NCBI GenBank assembly: GCA_038323655.1
Contig: JBBQHE010000002.1
Coordinates: 1-64,000, forward strand
Reading direction: 5' to 3'
Source: Humitalea sp038323655
Lineage (GTDB): Bacteria > Pseudomonadota > Alphaproteobacteria > Acetobacterales > Acetobacteraceae
DNA length: 64,000 bases
The notes below the pieces were generated by a model that worked only from the letters and a program-made list of their open reading frames with translations, was not told where the DNA came from and searched no databases. Both the position numbers and the translations under genes were made by a program. The first letter of the stretch is position 1, and each line of letters opens with the position of its first letter. Of the stretch, positions 35,515 to 44,213 are shown piece after piece.

Positions 35515-36972
35515 TTAGCGTCCCCGGCGCAGGAAGGCCGGCACTTCGCCGCCCTCGCCCCCGGCATCGCGGAAGTCGCCTTCACGCCATCCGCGGTCCT
35601 TGCGGCCCTCGGCTGCAACGCGGGGGGCCGAGGCCGAGGCGTGACGCCCCGCCCCACCTGGCGCGCCACGGCCGGCGCCGGCTGGACGCGGCGCATGCTG
35701 CGGGGCGGAACGAGGCGCATGCTGCGCCGGGGCCGCGCCACGGCGCTGGTCACCACCACGCCCGGCCCCGCCACGCTGCTGCTGCTGCGGCCGGCCTTGG
35801 CCGCGCGGCGCGGGCTTGGGGATGGGCGCGCCCGGCAGCGGCAGGTCGCCGGACGCCGGGATCTGCTGGCGGGTCAGCTTCTCGATCGCCTTCAGCAGCG
35901 AGATGTCGTCAGGGCTGACCAGGGCCACGGCCTCACCGGACGCACCGGCGCGCGCAGTGCGGCCGATGCGATGGACATAGGTCTCGGGCACTTCCGGCAG
36001 GTCGTACTGGATGACATGCGTCACCCCCGGCACGTCGATGCCGCGGGCGGCGATGTCGGTCGCGACCAGCACGGGCGCCGAGCCCTGCTTGAAGGCGGCG
36101 AGCGCCTTTTCACGCTGGCTCTGGCTGCGATTGCCGTGGATGGCGTTGGCCTGAATGCCGTCCTGCTCCAGCTGCTTCACGATGCGGTCGGCACCATGCT
36201 TGGTGCGGCTGAACACCAGCACGCGGCCGACACCCTCACCGACCAACAGGGCTGACAAAGCGGCGCGCTTGCCGTCGCGGCCGACGTGGATGACGCGCTG
36301 CTCCACCCGTTCGGCCGTGGTGGCGACGGGTGCGACCGACACGCGCACCGGCTCGCGCAGCATTTCTGCCGCCAGGCGGTCGATCTCGGTCGGCATGGTG
36401 GCGCTGAAGAACAGCGTCTGCCGCGCCGCGGGCACACGCGCCACGATCTTGCGGGCCGCGGGCAGAAAACCGCGGTCGAGCATCTGGTCGGCTTCGTCCA
36501 GCACCAGCACGGTGACGTGGTCGAGCCGCAGCGTGCCCTGGCCCATGTGGTCCATCAGGCGCCCGGGGGTGGCGACGAGGATGTCGACACCGGCCTGTAT
36601 GGCGCGGCGCTGCGGGCCTTCCGGCACGCCGCCGAAGACGACCGCGTGGGTCAGGCCAGTGTGGCGGCCGTAGGACTTGAGGTCGGCGGCGATCTGGCTG
36701 GCCAGTTCGCGCGTGGGCGACAGGATCAGCGCACGGCAGCCACCACGTGGCGGGCGGCCGCCCTGGGCGAGCAGCCTGTGCAGCACGGGCAGGCCGAAGG
36801 CCGCGGTCTTGCCGGTGCCGGTCTGGGCGATGCCCAGTACGTCACGGCCCGACATGGCGGCCGGAATGGCCTGGGACTGGATGGGGGTGGGCACGACAAA
36901 GCCAGCATCGGCAACAGCGCGCATAAGGGGTTCGGCCAGGCCGAGGGAAGCGAAAGTCAAAGGTTCGGTCAC
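35515..36972 (-). CDS. DEAD-box RNA helicase (RhlE-like)
   Basis: About 485 residues from the GTG at 36972. Motifs run in order: Q motif PTPIQSQAIP, Walker A AQTGTGKTAAFGLP, LSPTRELASQI, VATPGRLMDH, VLDEADQM, FSATMP, then the second RecA domain with VATDIAARGIDVP and HRIGRTARAG. A long basic Gln/Arg/Gly/Pro-rich tail of about 110 residues follows, as in RhlE proteins that bind structured RNA. Earlier ATG frames would add 14-21 residues. Such helicases help ribosome assembly and RNA decay in the cold. It ends at a strong hairpin. Confidence 0.95.
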   Translation of the reverse strand: MTEPLTFASLGLAEPLMRAVADAGFVVPTPIQSQAIPAAMSGRDVLGIAQTGTGKTAAFGLPVLHRLLAQGGRPPRGGCRALILSPTRELASQIAADLKSYGRHTGLTHAVVFGGVPEGPQRRAIQAGVDILVATPGRLMDHMGQGTLRLDHVTVLVLDEADQMLDRGFLPAARKIVARVPAARQTLFFSATMPTEIDRLAAEMLREPVRVSVAPVATTAERVEQRVIHVGRDGKRAALSALLVGEGVGRVLVFSRTKHGADRIVKQLEQDGIQANAIHGNRSQSQREKALAAFKQGSAPVLVATDIAARGIDVPGVTHVIQYDLPEVPETYVHRIGRTARAGASGEAVALVSPDDISLLKAIEKLTRQQIPASGDLPLPGAPIPKPAPRGQGRPQQQQRGGAGRGGDQRRGAAPAQHAPRSAPQHAPRPAGAGRGAPGGAGRHASASAPRVAAEGRKDRGWREGDFRDAGGEGGEVPAFLRRGR

Positions 36973-37210
36973 GGAAATCCTGTGGCCTGCCATGGGGCAG
37001 GACGCATGCGGCAACCCTGGCGTGGTGCGGGGCGACAGCGGTGCAATGGGCCGCCACCCTTACCAGAAGGGACCCACCCGGCGTGCCCGTTGGGTGTTCC
37101 AAGCTGGAAACACCGGGGCGGCCGATCACGCGATGGGCGCGGCATGGGCGGGATGAACCCCGCCGACGCGGAACATCTGACAGAGACGCTGGCATTTCGC
37201 AACTGCGAAA
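36973..37210. promoter_or_regulatory. Helicase leader/intergenic region with an imperfect hairpin
   Basis: About 240 bases lie between the helicase start and the end of the atp12 gene. Near 37093-37116 is an imperfect inverted repeat, GGTGTTCC followed by AAGCT then GGAAACACC, a stem with one bulged base. No gene is seen. It could be part of the helicase 5' leader or a terminator of the atp12 gene, which ends just beyond. Functional assignment is a guess. Confidence 0.35.
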
Positions 37211-37906
37211 TCACCCCATCCTGGACAAAACCAGAAAACGGGCCGCCAGGGCCACGTCGCTGGACACGCCGGCGGCACGGATCGCGGCGTCATCGTCCAG
37301 GCCCCAGAATTCCTGCTGGAAGACCTCATCCACATGGGCGGCGGCCACGGCCTCGGCTGGGGCCAGCAGCCCCTCGGCCACGGCCAGGCCCAGCACCAGG
37401 CTGCCCAGGGCCGGCACCATGACCCCCAATCCCGCCAGCGCCCAGGCGTCTTGCCGCGTGACCACCGCGCGGAGTGCGTCGAGGGACGCGGCATCCTGCG
37501 CCACCGGCATGACGCCGACAGTCGCGCGCAGCGGGGCGCCAAGACGTTCCGCGACCCATTCCAGCATCGGGTCCCAGGCCGTCGCCTGGCGCGCGGCCAA
37601 CCGGGGGTCCTCGGCGCGGTAACACAGCAGGTCCGTCTCGCCATAGGCCGCGAGCGCTGCCACCACCGGTGCCGGGTCCGGTGCAATGCGGTCCTGCGCC
37701 GTGCCGACCAGGCGGGTCAGGGGCAACAGGTCCCAGGTGAAGTCGGCCTCGATCGCCTGCCATTCGTCAGCCACGGCGGCGGCCATGGCGCGGCCCTGCA
37801 CCCGCAGCATCGTCCCGCCGGGCAGGCGCAGGGGCTTGCCGTCCAGCACAATGGCGAAGCCATCGGCCTCCGGCTGACTCTCGACAGCGGTCCAGAAGCG
37901 TTTCAT
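37211..37906 (-). CDS. ATP12-family F1 ATP synthase assembly chaperone
   Basis: A 231-residue protein starting MKRFWTAVESQPEADGFAIV. It has LDGKPLRLPGGTMLRV, AAAVADEWQAIEADFTWDLL and the LPLTRLVGTAQDRI segment, the ATP12 domain signature. ETDLLCYRAEDPRLAARQA and WDPMLEWVAERLGA are further family blocks. Homologues in mitochondria and alphaproteobacteria bind the F1 alpha subunit before assembly. It lies 22 bases after the AsmA gene and may be in one unit with it and the RluA gene, all on the minus strand. Confidence 0.93.
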   Translation of the reverse strand: MKRFWTAVESQPEADGFAIVLDGKPLRLPGGTMLRVQGRAMAAAVADEWQAIEADFTWDLLPLTRLVGTAQDRIAPDPAPVVAALAAYGETDLLCYRAEDPRLAARQATAWDPMLEWVAERLGAPLRATVGVMPVAQDAASLDALRAVVTRQDAWALAGLGVMVPALGSLVLGLAVAEGLLAPAEAVAAAHVDEVFQQEFWGLDDDAAIRAAGVSSDVALAARFLVLSRMG

Positions 37907-37928
37907 GCGCCGCCGCTTAGCCCTTGCG

Positions 37929-40379
37929 TCAGCGGCCGAACAGTCCGCGCAGCAGATCGCCAGGGGTGGTGGGGGGCGCGGCGTCCGGCTCGCGCGGGGG
38001 CGGCACTGCGCCCTCTCGCCCAGCCCGGGCCGCCGTCAGGGCCGGGGCGCAGTCGGGGAGGGGCGGGCCATTGGCACCCAGATCCTGGGCCAGGGCCGAC
38101 AGCCGTCGGTCCGGCGTGCGTTGCAGCGAAAGCAGCGCCCCGAGCGCACCCGCCGCCGCCCCGCGCGCATCCACCTGGCCGATGCGCGGATTGCCCAGGC
38201 TGCCAACCAGGCTGACCGGCGCGCGCACACTGACGCCCCCGACCCGCAGGTCGGGCAGCAGCCGGAGTGCAAGCGCCTCATCCCCCAGGTTGATCGTGCC
38301 CGTGCCGCCGATCCGGCCCAGGGCGCCATCGACCAACAGGGTCTGCACCGTCGCCACGCCGCCTTCGGCCCGCAACCAGAGCGCGGAACAGCGCAAAGCC
38401 ACGCCGTCACGAGGCAACCCGCCCGGGAGCAGAAGCCCCACAAGCTGCGGCGGCAGCCCCGCGACGGAGGCGGGTTCCAGCTGCCCGCCGAGCATGGCCA
38501 ATCCCAGGTGACCCGTGGCGCCTGCCAGAAATTCCCGCAAATCCGCGCCCGGTCCGGCCAGTTCGGCGTCGATCTCAAGCGCGCCGGACAGGCGGCGCGT
38601 CAGGCCATAGGCGGTCTCGAAGGTGGCGGTATCCAGCGCATCGGTCCGAACCCGCAGCGCCAGCCGCGCGGGCGTTGCTTCGACGCGCAGCGCCAGCCGC
38701 CCGCCGGGAATGGTCATCGCAAGGGGGTCCAGCAGTGCCTGGCCGGGGGCAAGGGCCAGGCGAAGGTCGAGGTCGCGGTAAGTCACGCTGTCCAGAATGA
38801 CCTCGGCCCCACGCAGGGCGATGTCGCCGGTGACAGGCAGCCGGGCCAGGGCGGCCAGCGGCAGCGGCAGGTCCGGGATGACCCGCGCAGTCGCGGCTGC
38901 GCGCGGCAAGGGCGGCGACACCACTGGCGCTGCGGGCGCGGCCGGGACTGGCGCGGGGGCTGGCGCTGCCGTTGGCGCTAGGACCGGGCCCGGGGCCGAC
39001 AGGCCGGCCAGGGTGGCGCGCATCGCATCCAGGTCCAGGTGCCGGCTGGTCAGCGCTGCGGTGACTCGCAGCGGGCTGGCAGGCTGCACCAGGACATCGC
39101 CGGCCAGGTCGCCCTGGCCGCTGTCGATCGACAGCCCGGCGATGCGCAAGCCGCCGGCCTCCGGCGCCAGCCGTGCGCCGGCGACCAGCCCGATCAGGCC
39201 GGGCAGAGGCAGGCCCAGCCGCCGCCCGCTGGCGCCGAGGTCGGCCGCGCGCAGAGAGACCGTGCCGGTCGGCTGGCCACCCTGTGCCGGCAACACCGAC
39301 TCGACGCTGATCGCCAACCCCTCGCCTTGTGCCGAAACCCGCAGCGGCCAGTCAATCTCGGGGGCGCCGGGCAGAAACCGCGCCGGCGCGCCCGCGGCCA
39401 GGACCACGGCCAGGCTGCCCTGGCCAAGCCGCAACCGTCCCTCGCCCGCCAGCGGCGCCGCGGCGCCCGCTGCGGTCAGGGTGATCGATTCGAGCAGCGC
39501 CGCCCCGAGTGCCGCGCTGTCGATCGTGGCGCGCAGGTCCGACAGGCGGCGATCCGCGCCCAGTCTTGCGGTGACCAAGATGGCCTCCATCGGCGGCAGC
39601 AGGGCCAGGCGCGGTACCCAGGGCGCCAGCCGCGCAAGCCGGTCCAGGCGCAGCGATACAAGGCCGCTCGCCTCGCCATTGCGTACAACGTTGCCCTCGA
39701 AGCCCAGGCTGGCGCCCTCGGCCGTGACGGTCGCAGCCAAAGGCCATGGCGCGTCACCGAGCACCTGCGGCAACGTCCCGCCGGTCGCGGCCAGGCGCAG
39801 CGGCTGTTCGCGCAGGCGCAACTCCCCGTCCAGCGCCAGCACGCCGTTGGCCCCGGCGGTCACGACCACTCTGGGGACGAGCAGGGTTTGCCCGGCGAAA
39901 GTCACGCGGCCGTCCTCCAGCACCAGGCGTTCCAGCCGCAGGCTGGGCTCGCGCGGCGGACGGGGGGCGGAAGCTGCGCCGGTGGCCGGCCCGCGCACGG
40001 GGGCGAAGACCCAATTGGCGTTCTCGAAAAGCACGTCGGCCCCCGAAAGCCGCAGGCTGGACAGCACAACCTGGCCACGGAACAGCGGCCAGGGGTCGAG
40101 GGCGGCCGTGGCCCGGCGCAGGGTCAGCATCTCGGCCCGAGAACCGCCCGGAAGGTTGCCGACCGTGATTCTTTCGGCCGAAACGGACAACAACCCCAGG
40201 CGCAGCGGGCCGGTGATCGCGACGGCGCGGCCGGTGGCGCGTTCCGCCTCCGCCACCAGCCTGGGTCGCAGGCTGTCGGGGTCGAAGACCAGCAGCGCCC
40301 AAGCGGCCGCCGCCGCCAGCACCAGGGCGGGCAGGGCCAGCATCAGCAGGGCCGCGCGCTTCAGCGTCATGGCCGGCAT
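37929..40379 (-). CDS. AsmA-family inner-membrane anchored protein
   Basis: An 816-residue protein with one N-terminal membrane segment (ALLMLALPALVLAAAAAWAL) and a large periplasmic part of repetitive beta structure. The AsmA N-terminal signature is seen as DPDSLRPRLVAEAERATGRA then LRLGLLSVSAERITVGN. A Pro/Ala-rich linker lies near residue 460, and the C-terminal part (GALEIDAELAGPGADLREFL) resembles the AsmA C-terminal domain. AsmA-like proteins are thought to move or organise phospholipid between membranes. An ATG three codons on is also possible. It follows the RluA gene closely on the minus strand. Confidence 0.9.
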   Translation of the reverse strand: MPAMTLKRAALLMLALPALVLAAAAAWALLVFDPDSLRPRLVAEAERATGRAVAITGPLRLGLLSVSAERITVGNLPGGSRAEMLTLRRATAALDPWPLFRGQVVLSSLRLSGADVLFENANWVFAPVRGPATGAASAPRPPREPSLRLERLVLEDGRVTFAGQTLLVPRVVVTAGANGVLALDGELRLREQPLRLAATGGTLPQVLGDAPWPLAATVTAEGASLGFEGNVVRNGEASGLVSLRLDRLARLAPWVPRLALLPPMEAILVTARLGADRRLSDLRATIDSAALGAALLESITLTAAGAAAPLAGEGRLRLGQGSLAVVLAAGAPARFLPGAPEIDWPLRVSAQGEGLAISVESVLPAQGGQPTGTVSLRAADLGASGRRLGLPLPGLIGLVAGARLAPEAGGLRIAGLSIDSGQGDLAGDVLVQPASPLRVTAALTSRHLDLDAMRATLAGLSAPGPVLAPTAAPAPAPVPAAPAAPVVSPPLPRAAATARVIPDLPLPLAALARLPVTGDIALRGAEVILDSVTYRDLDLRLALAPGQALLDPLAMTIPGGRLALRVEATPARLALRVRTDALDTATFETAYGLTRRLSGALEIDAELAGPGADLREFLAGATGHLGLAMLGGQLEPASVAGLPPQLVGLLLPGGLPRDGVALRCSALWLRAEGGVATVQTLLVDGALGRIGGTGTINLGDEALALRLLPDLRVGGVSVRAPVSLVGSLGNPRIGQVDARGAAAGALGALLSLQRTPDRRLSALAQDLGANGPPLPDCAPALTAARAGREGAVPPPREPDAAPPTTPGDLLRGLFGR

Positions 40380-40397
40380 ATGGGGCGCCTGGGCTGC

Positions 40398-41396
40398 TTA
40401 CCCAGCCCTGCGCGGCTTATGGGCGCGCGGCGCCTCGAAGCCGAAAAAGGCGTAGGTTTCGACCATGTGCGGCGGCAGGCTGGCCTCGACCTCCAGCGTG
40501 CCGCCCATCGGGTGCGGCAGCTTGATCGCCCGTGCGTGCAGGTGCAGCGCGCCGGGCAGGCCCTCGATATGCGCCGCCGCGGCGCCGTACTTTCCGTCGC
40601 CCAGGATCGGCGCCCCCAGGGCCTCCAGGCAATGCACGCGCAGCTGGTGGGTGCGGCCGGTCAGGGGTTTGAGTTCCAGCCAGGCGGCGCGGTGGCGCAC
40701 CACGTCCAGCGTGCGGAAGTCGGTAACGGCGCGGATGCCCTCCGGCGCGCGGGCGCCGGGTTCGTCCGGGTCGGCCACGGCCGCGGTCATGCGTTCGCCG
40801 CGCGCGCCGGGGGCCTTCATCAGCGGCATTTCGATGCGGCCTTCAGCCGGCACCGGCTGGCCGACAACCACGGCCCAGTACGTTTTTTCGGCTTCCCGCC
40901 CGGAAAAAGCCGCGGCCAGTTTCGCCGCCGCCCCGGCGGAGCGGGCCAGCAGCAGCACGCCCGAAGTGTCGCGGTCCAGCCGGTGCACCAGGCGGGGCTT
41001 TTCATCCGCGTCGAAACGCAGCGCGTCCAGCAGTCCGTCGAGGTGCTTGGTGATGCCGGGCCCGCCCTGCACCGCCAAGCCGTGCGGCTTGTCGATCGCG
41101 ATCACATGCTCGTCGCGATACAGCACCACGCGCTGCAGGTCCTTGGCCGCGCGGTCATCGACCGGGCGCGGCGCCGCCTTGGGCGCCTGGCCTTCTGGCA
41201 GCGGCGGCACGCGCACCACCATGCCAGCGGCGAGCCGGTCATTCGCTTCGGCCCGCTTGCCATCGACCCGTACCTGGCCGGTGCGCAGCATTTTTTGCAA
41301 CGCGCCTTGCGTCAGCTGCGGGAAATGGCGGCGGAACCAGCGGTCCAGGCGGGTGTCGGCGTCATCGGCGCGGACGGTCAGGGTCTGGATCGTCAC
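40398..41396 (-). CDS. RluA-family pseudouridine synthase (RluC-like)
   Basis: A 332-residue enzyme. An S4 RNA-binding domain fills the N-terminus (DTRLDRWFRRHFPQLTQGAL), then the catalytic domain has LYRDEHVIAIDKPHGLAVQG and HRLDRDTSGVLLLARSA, with the catalytic Asp of the HRLDxxTSG motif. KPLTGRTHQLRVHC is the third motif. It turns uridines of 23S rRNA (RluC/RluD-like) to pseudouridine. The GTG at 41396 gives the family start (TIQTLTVRADDADTRLD); the frame is open upstream without similarity. It precedes the AsmA gene by about 20 bases. Confidence 0.95.
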   Translation of the reverse strand: MTIQTLTVRADDADTRLDRWFRRHFPQLTQGALQKMLRTGQVRVDGKRAEANDRLAAGMVVRVPPLPEGQAPKAAPRPVDDRAAKDLQRVVLYRDEHVIAIDKPHGLAVQGGPGITKHLDGLLDALRFDADEKPRLVHRLDRDTSGVLLLARSAGAAAKLAAAFSGREAEKTYWAVVVGQPVPAEGRIEMPLMKAPGARGERMTAAVADPDEPGARAPEGIRAVTDFRTLDVVRHRAAWLELKPLTGRTHQLRVHCLEALGAPILGDGKYGAAAAHIEGLPGALHLHARAIKLPHPMGGTLEVEASLPPHMVETYAFFGFEAPRAHKPRRAG

Positions 41397-41591
41397 TGGC
41401 GGGACGCTCCCAGGGCGGGGCAGGCGGGGAGCATGGCATCCTTGTCTGGCTTGCAGGGGGGCCTCCCCCGGCGCGGGCCGTATACACCGCTGTCCCGTCG
41501 CCGTGGGGTCAAAACCGTGCAACCCAGGGCGGCGCTTACCCTCCGCTAACCGATGATGCTGTTCCCTGTGCTGGCGCAGGGAGGCAGGACG

Positions 41592-41909
41592 GTGAAGATC
41601 GGTTACGACGACAACGGCGAAGCCTTTGTTTCCGCCTACGAGCCCGGCGACATGGTCATGTTGCGGGCCGATGAGACAGGGCCCTACGCCACCGGCCGTG
41701 CCGGCGACTGGGGCCGGGTGACGTCGTTCGACAGCCGGACTGGCCAGGCCAGCATCGCTGTTTCTGGCTATTGCCAACCCAAGGGCAGCACGATCGCCGC
41801 CTTGTCCGGCATCCCGCGCCGCATCCTTACGCCCTGCGACAGCCGGGGCCAGCCGGTGGCGCTGAAGCGACATATCCACGCGGCAATGCCGGTTCGCGCC
41901 CGGCTGTAG
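41592..41909 (+). CDS. Hypothetical small protein (105 residues)
   Basis: Starting at GTG 41592, which has GGAGG seven bases upstream, the product begins VKIGYDDNGEAFVSAYEPGD. It has a short beta-rich look (MVMLRADETGPYATGRAGDW) and a basic C-terminus. No signal peptide or membrane segment. I do not recognise the family. The start is better supported than the ATG 13 codons upstream. It lies in a divergent gap between the RluA gene and a minus-strand unknown gene, with no partner. Confidence 0.6.
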   Translation: MKIGYDDNGEAFVSAYEPGDMVMLRADETGPYATGRAGDWGRVTSFDSRTGQASIAVSGYCQPKGSTIAALSGIPRRILTPCDSRGQPVALKRHIHAAMPVRARL

Positions 41910-41975
41910 AACGGGCTTGAACAGCCCGCCGGCCCCGGGGCGTCACGCGAGCAGCGGGGTGTTGCATCGGCCGGT

Positions 41976-43067
41976 TCAGATGCGCCGCTCCGCGATAAAC
42001 TGCTTGAGCGGGAAGTGCAGGCAGTCGAGCTCACGGCCATCCGTGTCGCGATAGGTCGCATCCCGCCAGACGCCCCGTGCTGCAAAGGCCAGCTGTTCGC
42101 GCTGCACCAGGCAGGCGCGGGTCAAGGAAGCCGCCTGGATCAACGCCGTGGCCGCGAAAAAATCCGCGAGCGTCCAGTTTGCCACGGCCAGGCGCATGAC
42201 CTCGGGCGCCAGCGACAGCACCGCCTCCGCCTCCTCTGCCGCGCCGCTCCGGCCAAGCGCACGGCCCAACACAAAGACCGCCTTGAGCGTTTTCGCGACC
42301 TGGGCCGGGGCGCCCGCCACCTCCCGCCAGCGCGCCACCGCCGCGCGCAGCGGCTGCAGGGGCTGGGCCGCGCCCTGCATCACCGCCAGGTGATGCGACA
42401 CCAGGCAGAGCGAGAGATACCAGCGCAGCGCGATCGGCTCCGCCACGCCCTCCAGGCGCTGGATCAGCGCAGCAGCGTCTCGGCGGCACGGCTCCAGCAG
42501 GGTCTCGGTGTTCGGGGTTTTCTCCAGCACGCGATAGGCCAGCACGACCAAGGCCGCCGCTTGCTCGATCGGATTGTCCGCCATCGCGGTCATGCGGCGG
42601 CGGGCGTGGAAGGCGATGGTTTCCATATCGCGCAACCGGGTGGTCGGGCTTTGAAGATGCTGGGCGAACTGCGCCGTGTCGGTCGGGCAGAAAGCCAGGC
42701 CCGAAAGCCGGTCAGCCACCGGCAAGCGCGCCCAGAGGCCGGTGTCCGAAAGCAGCATCAGCTCCGGCAGTACCCCGGGCGGCACCTGGGGCTGCCAGCG
42801 CCCGATGCCCCGCGCGTGAAACCGGAAACCCCAGGCGACTGGCGCGGCCGGCCCCTCGTCCAGGGTAAAGCGGTCCAGCCGATACAGGCTGCCGCCGATG
42901 GCCACCCCGATGGCCGCCGCCGGGCCGAAGCCCGGTGGCGTGGCGGTCCAGCCTTTCACATAAGGCCGCTCCGCACGGATCACCGCGCGCTCGATCAGAC
43001 CCGGCACGGTCCCGTTGAAGGGCAGGAATTCCCGGCCGTCGGCTACCAGGGTCACCGCCTTGTTCAT
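41976..43067 (-). CDS. Hypothetical protein, mostly helical C-terminus (363 residues)
   Basis: I do not recognise this protein. Residues 1-150 look beta-rich (AVTLVADGREFLPFNGTVPG, FGPAAAIGVAIGGSLYRLDR). From about 150 on it is made of helix-turn-helix repeats rich in Ala and Leu (IEQAAALVVLAYRVLEKTPN, AVARWREVAGAPAQVAKTLK), like an alpha-solenoid. Two Cys near 205 and 320 are not in a motif. There is no signal peptide. Codon use matches its neighbours, so it is probably a genuine conserved gene of the lineage. It is divergent from the DUF1772 gene. Confidence 0.7.
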   Translation of the reverse strand: MNKAVTLVADGREFLPFNGTVPGLIERAVIRAERPYVKGWTATPPGFGPAAAIGVAIGGSLYRLDRFTLDEGPAAPVAWGFRFHARGIGRWQPQVPPGVLPELMLLSDTGLWARLPVADRLSGLAFCPTDTAQFAQHLQSPTTRLRDMETIAFHARRRMTAMADNPIEQAAALVVLAYRVLEKTPNTETLLEPCRRDAAALIQRLEGVAEPIALRWYLSLCLVSHHLAVMQGAAQPLQPLRAAVARWREVAGAPAQVAKTLKAVFVLGRALGRSGAAEEAEAVLSLAPEVMRLAVANWTLADFFAATALIQAASLTRACLVQREQLAFAARGVWRDATYRDTDGRELDCLHFPLKQFIAERRI

Positions 43068-43132
43068 GACGGCTTCAACCCCAGGGGCGCTTCGTGCAGC
43101 ATCGGTCGCACAACCGTCTGGACGCCAGTGCC

Positions 43133-43564
43133 ATGATCGCCGGACAGATCGCCCTGATCATCGCTGCGGCTTTCGCCGCAGCCGCCCTGTATATCAACAT
43201 CGCCGAACAGCCGGCCCGGTTGATGCTCGGCGACGAAGCCCTGCTGGCGCAGTGGAAGCCTGCCTATGCCCGCGGGTTTGCGATGCAGGCGAGCCTTGCC
43301 ATCGCGGGCTTTGTCGCCGGTGTCGCAGCCTGGTGGGCGACGGACGGGCCGTTGTGGCTGGTTGGGGCCTTCGTGCTGGTCGCCAACTGGCCCTACACGT
43401 TGCTCGGCATCATGCCGACCAACCATGTGCTGAACGCGATCCCGCCGGGCCAGGCCGGGACCGAAAGCCGCCGGTTGATCCTGCACTGGGGGCGGTTGCA
43501 TGCGGTGCGCACGGCCCTTGGCGTGGCCGCGACGGTGCTGTTCCTGCTGGCCTCGCTGCGCTGA
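43133..43564 (+). CDS. DUF1772 (anthrone oxygenase-like) membrane protein
   Basis: A 143-residue protein with four hydrophobic segments: IALIIAAAFAAAALYINIA, then about residues 47-62, GPLWLVGAFVLVANWPYTLL, and VRTALGVAATVLFLLASLR. The segment NWPYTLLGIMPTNHVLNAIP with conserved Pro, Thr-Asn and the final WGRLHAVRT are typical of DUF1772. This family has anthrone oxygenase members in fungi; in bacteria the function is mostly unknown. The ATG at 43133 starts the first membrane segment. It is divergent from the unknown 363-residue gene. Confidence 0.8.
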   Translation: MIAGQIALIIAAAFAAAALYINIAEQPARLMLGDEALLAQWKPAYARGFAMQASLAIAGFVAGVAAWWATDGPLWLVGAFVLVANWPYTLLGIMPTNHVLNAIPPGQAGTESRRLILHWGRLHAVRTALGVAATVLFLLASLR

Positions 43565-43589
43565 CGCGGCCCGCCGCACCTTGCAGCGC

Positions 43590-44081
43590 TCAGGCCACCT
43601 GAAGCCCGTGGTAGTCACGCTGCCAGTAGATCAGCGCGCGGCCGCCGGTGCCGGCGCGGACCGCCACGACCTCGGCGAACAAGACGCTGTGCGTGCCCTT
43701 GTCGACGGAATCGACGATGCGGCAATCGAAGGAAACGACATCGCTGTCCAGCGCCGGGGCGCCGGTGACCAAGGTGCTCCAGGACGCGGTGGCGAAGCGT
43801 TCCGCCATTGCGACATCGCCAAAGCCGGCGAAGACCGACGACAGGGCCTGCTGCCCGACTGCGAGCGTGTTGACGCACAGCACACGGTTCGCGTCGAAAA
43901 TCGCACTGGTCGAACTGCCGCGGCGCATGCAGACAAGCAGGGTGGGCGGATCGTCCGTCACGCTGCACACCGCGCTCGCGGTGAATCCGGCGCGACCGGC
44001 AGGCCCGTCGGTGGTGACGATGTTCACCGCCGCCCCCAATCTCGCCATCGCATCGCGAAAATCCTGGCGGCTGGCGTGCAT
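43590..44081 (-). CDS. Flavin reductase (FMN-binding split barrel)
   Basis: A 163-residue protein. It has the flavin reductase signature DFRDAMARLGAAVNIVTTDG, then GFTASAVCSVTDDPPTLLVC and FDANRVLCVNTLAVGQQALS, and ends in the WQRDYHGL. It would reduce FMN or FAD with NAD(P)H for a two-component monooxygenase (HpaC/RutF type). No oxygenase partner lies beside it, although the window contains a RutE-like nitroreductase far away at 60708. It ends 26 bases from the DUF1772 gene in convergent orientation. Confidence 0.92.
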   Translation of the reverse strand: MHASRQDFRDAMARLGAAVNIVTTDGPAGRAGFTASAVCSVTDDPPTLLVCMRRGSSTSAIFDANRVLCVNTLAVGQQALSSVFAGFGDVAMAERFATASWSTLVTGAPALDSDVVSFDCRIVDSVDKGTHSVLFAEVVAVRAGTGGRALIYWQRDYHGLQVA

Positions 44082-44213
44082 AACGGGCTCCGGTCGTGTT
44101 GCAGTTGGTTTAGGGCCAGCGCGGCCCGAGGCAAAGGGGGCGGCGCCCGCGCTCAGCCGCGTGTGATTCTTGCGGCAAGGCTGCCGGTGCAGTCCCGCGT
44201 CGCCGCGGTTGCT

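Noticed and set aside
33777..35918. Plus-strand frame of about 700 codons spanning the BciB-like gene and the tandem repeat
   Set aside because: The repeat could read as a pentapeptide-like pattern, but the frame is antisense to a motif-rich gene and repeat spacing shifts phase.
37929..41549. Plus-strand frames of 550-840 codons opposite AsmA and RluA genes
   Set aside because: The minus-strand genes have clear motifs and membrane segments; the plus frames are Arg/Gln/Gly-rich shadows.
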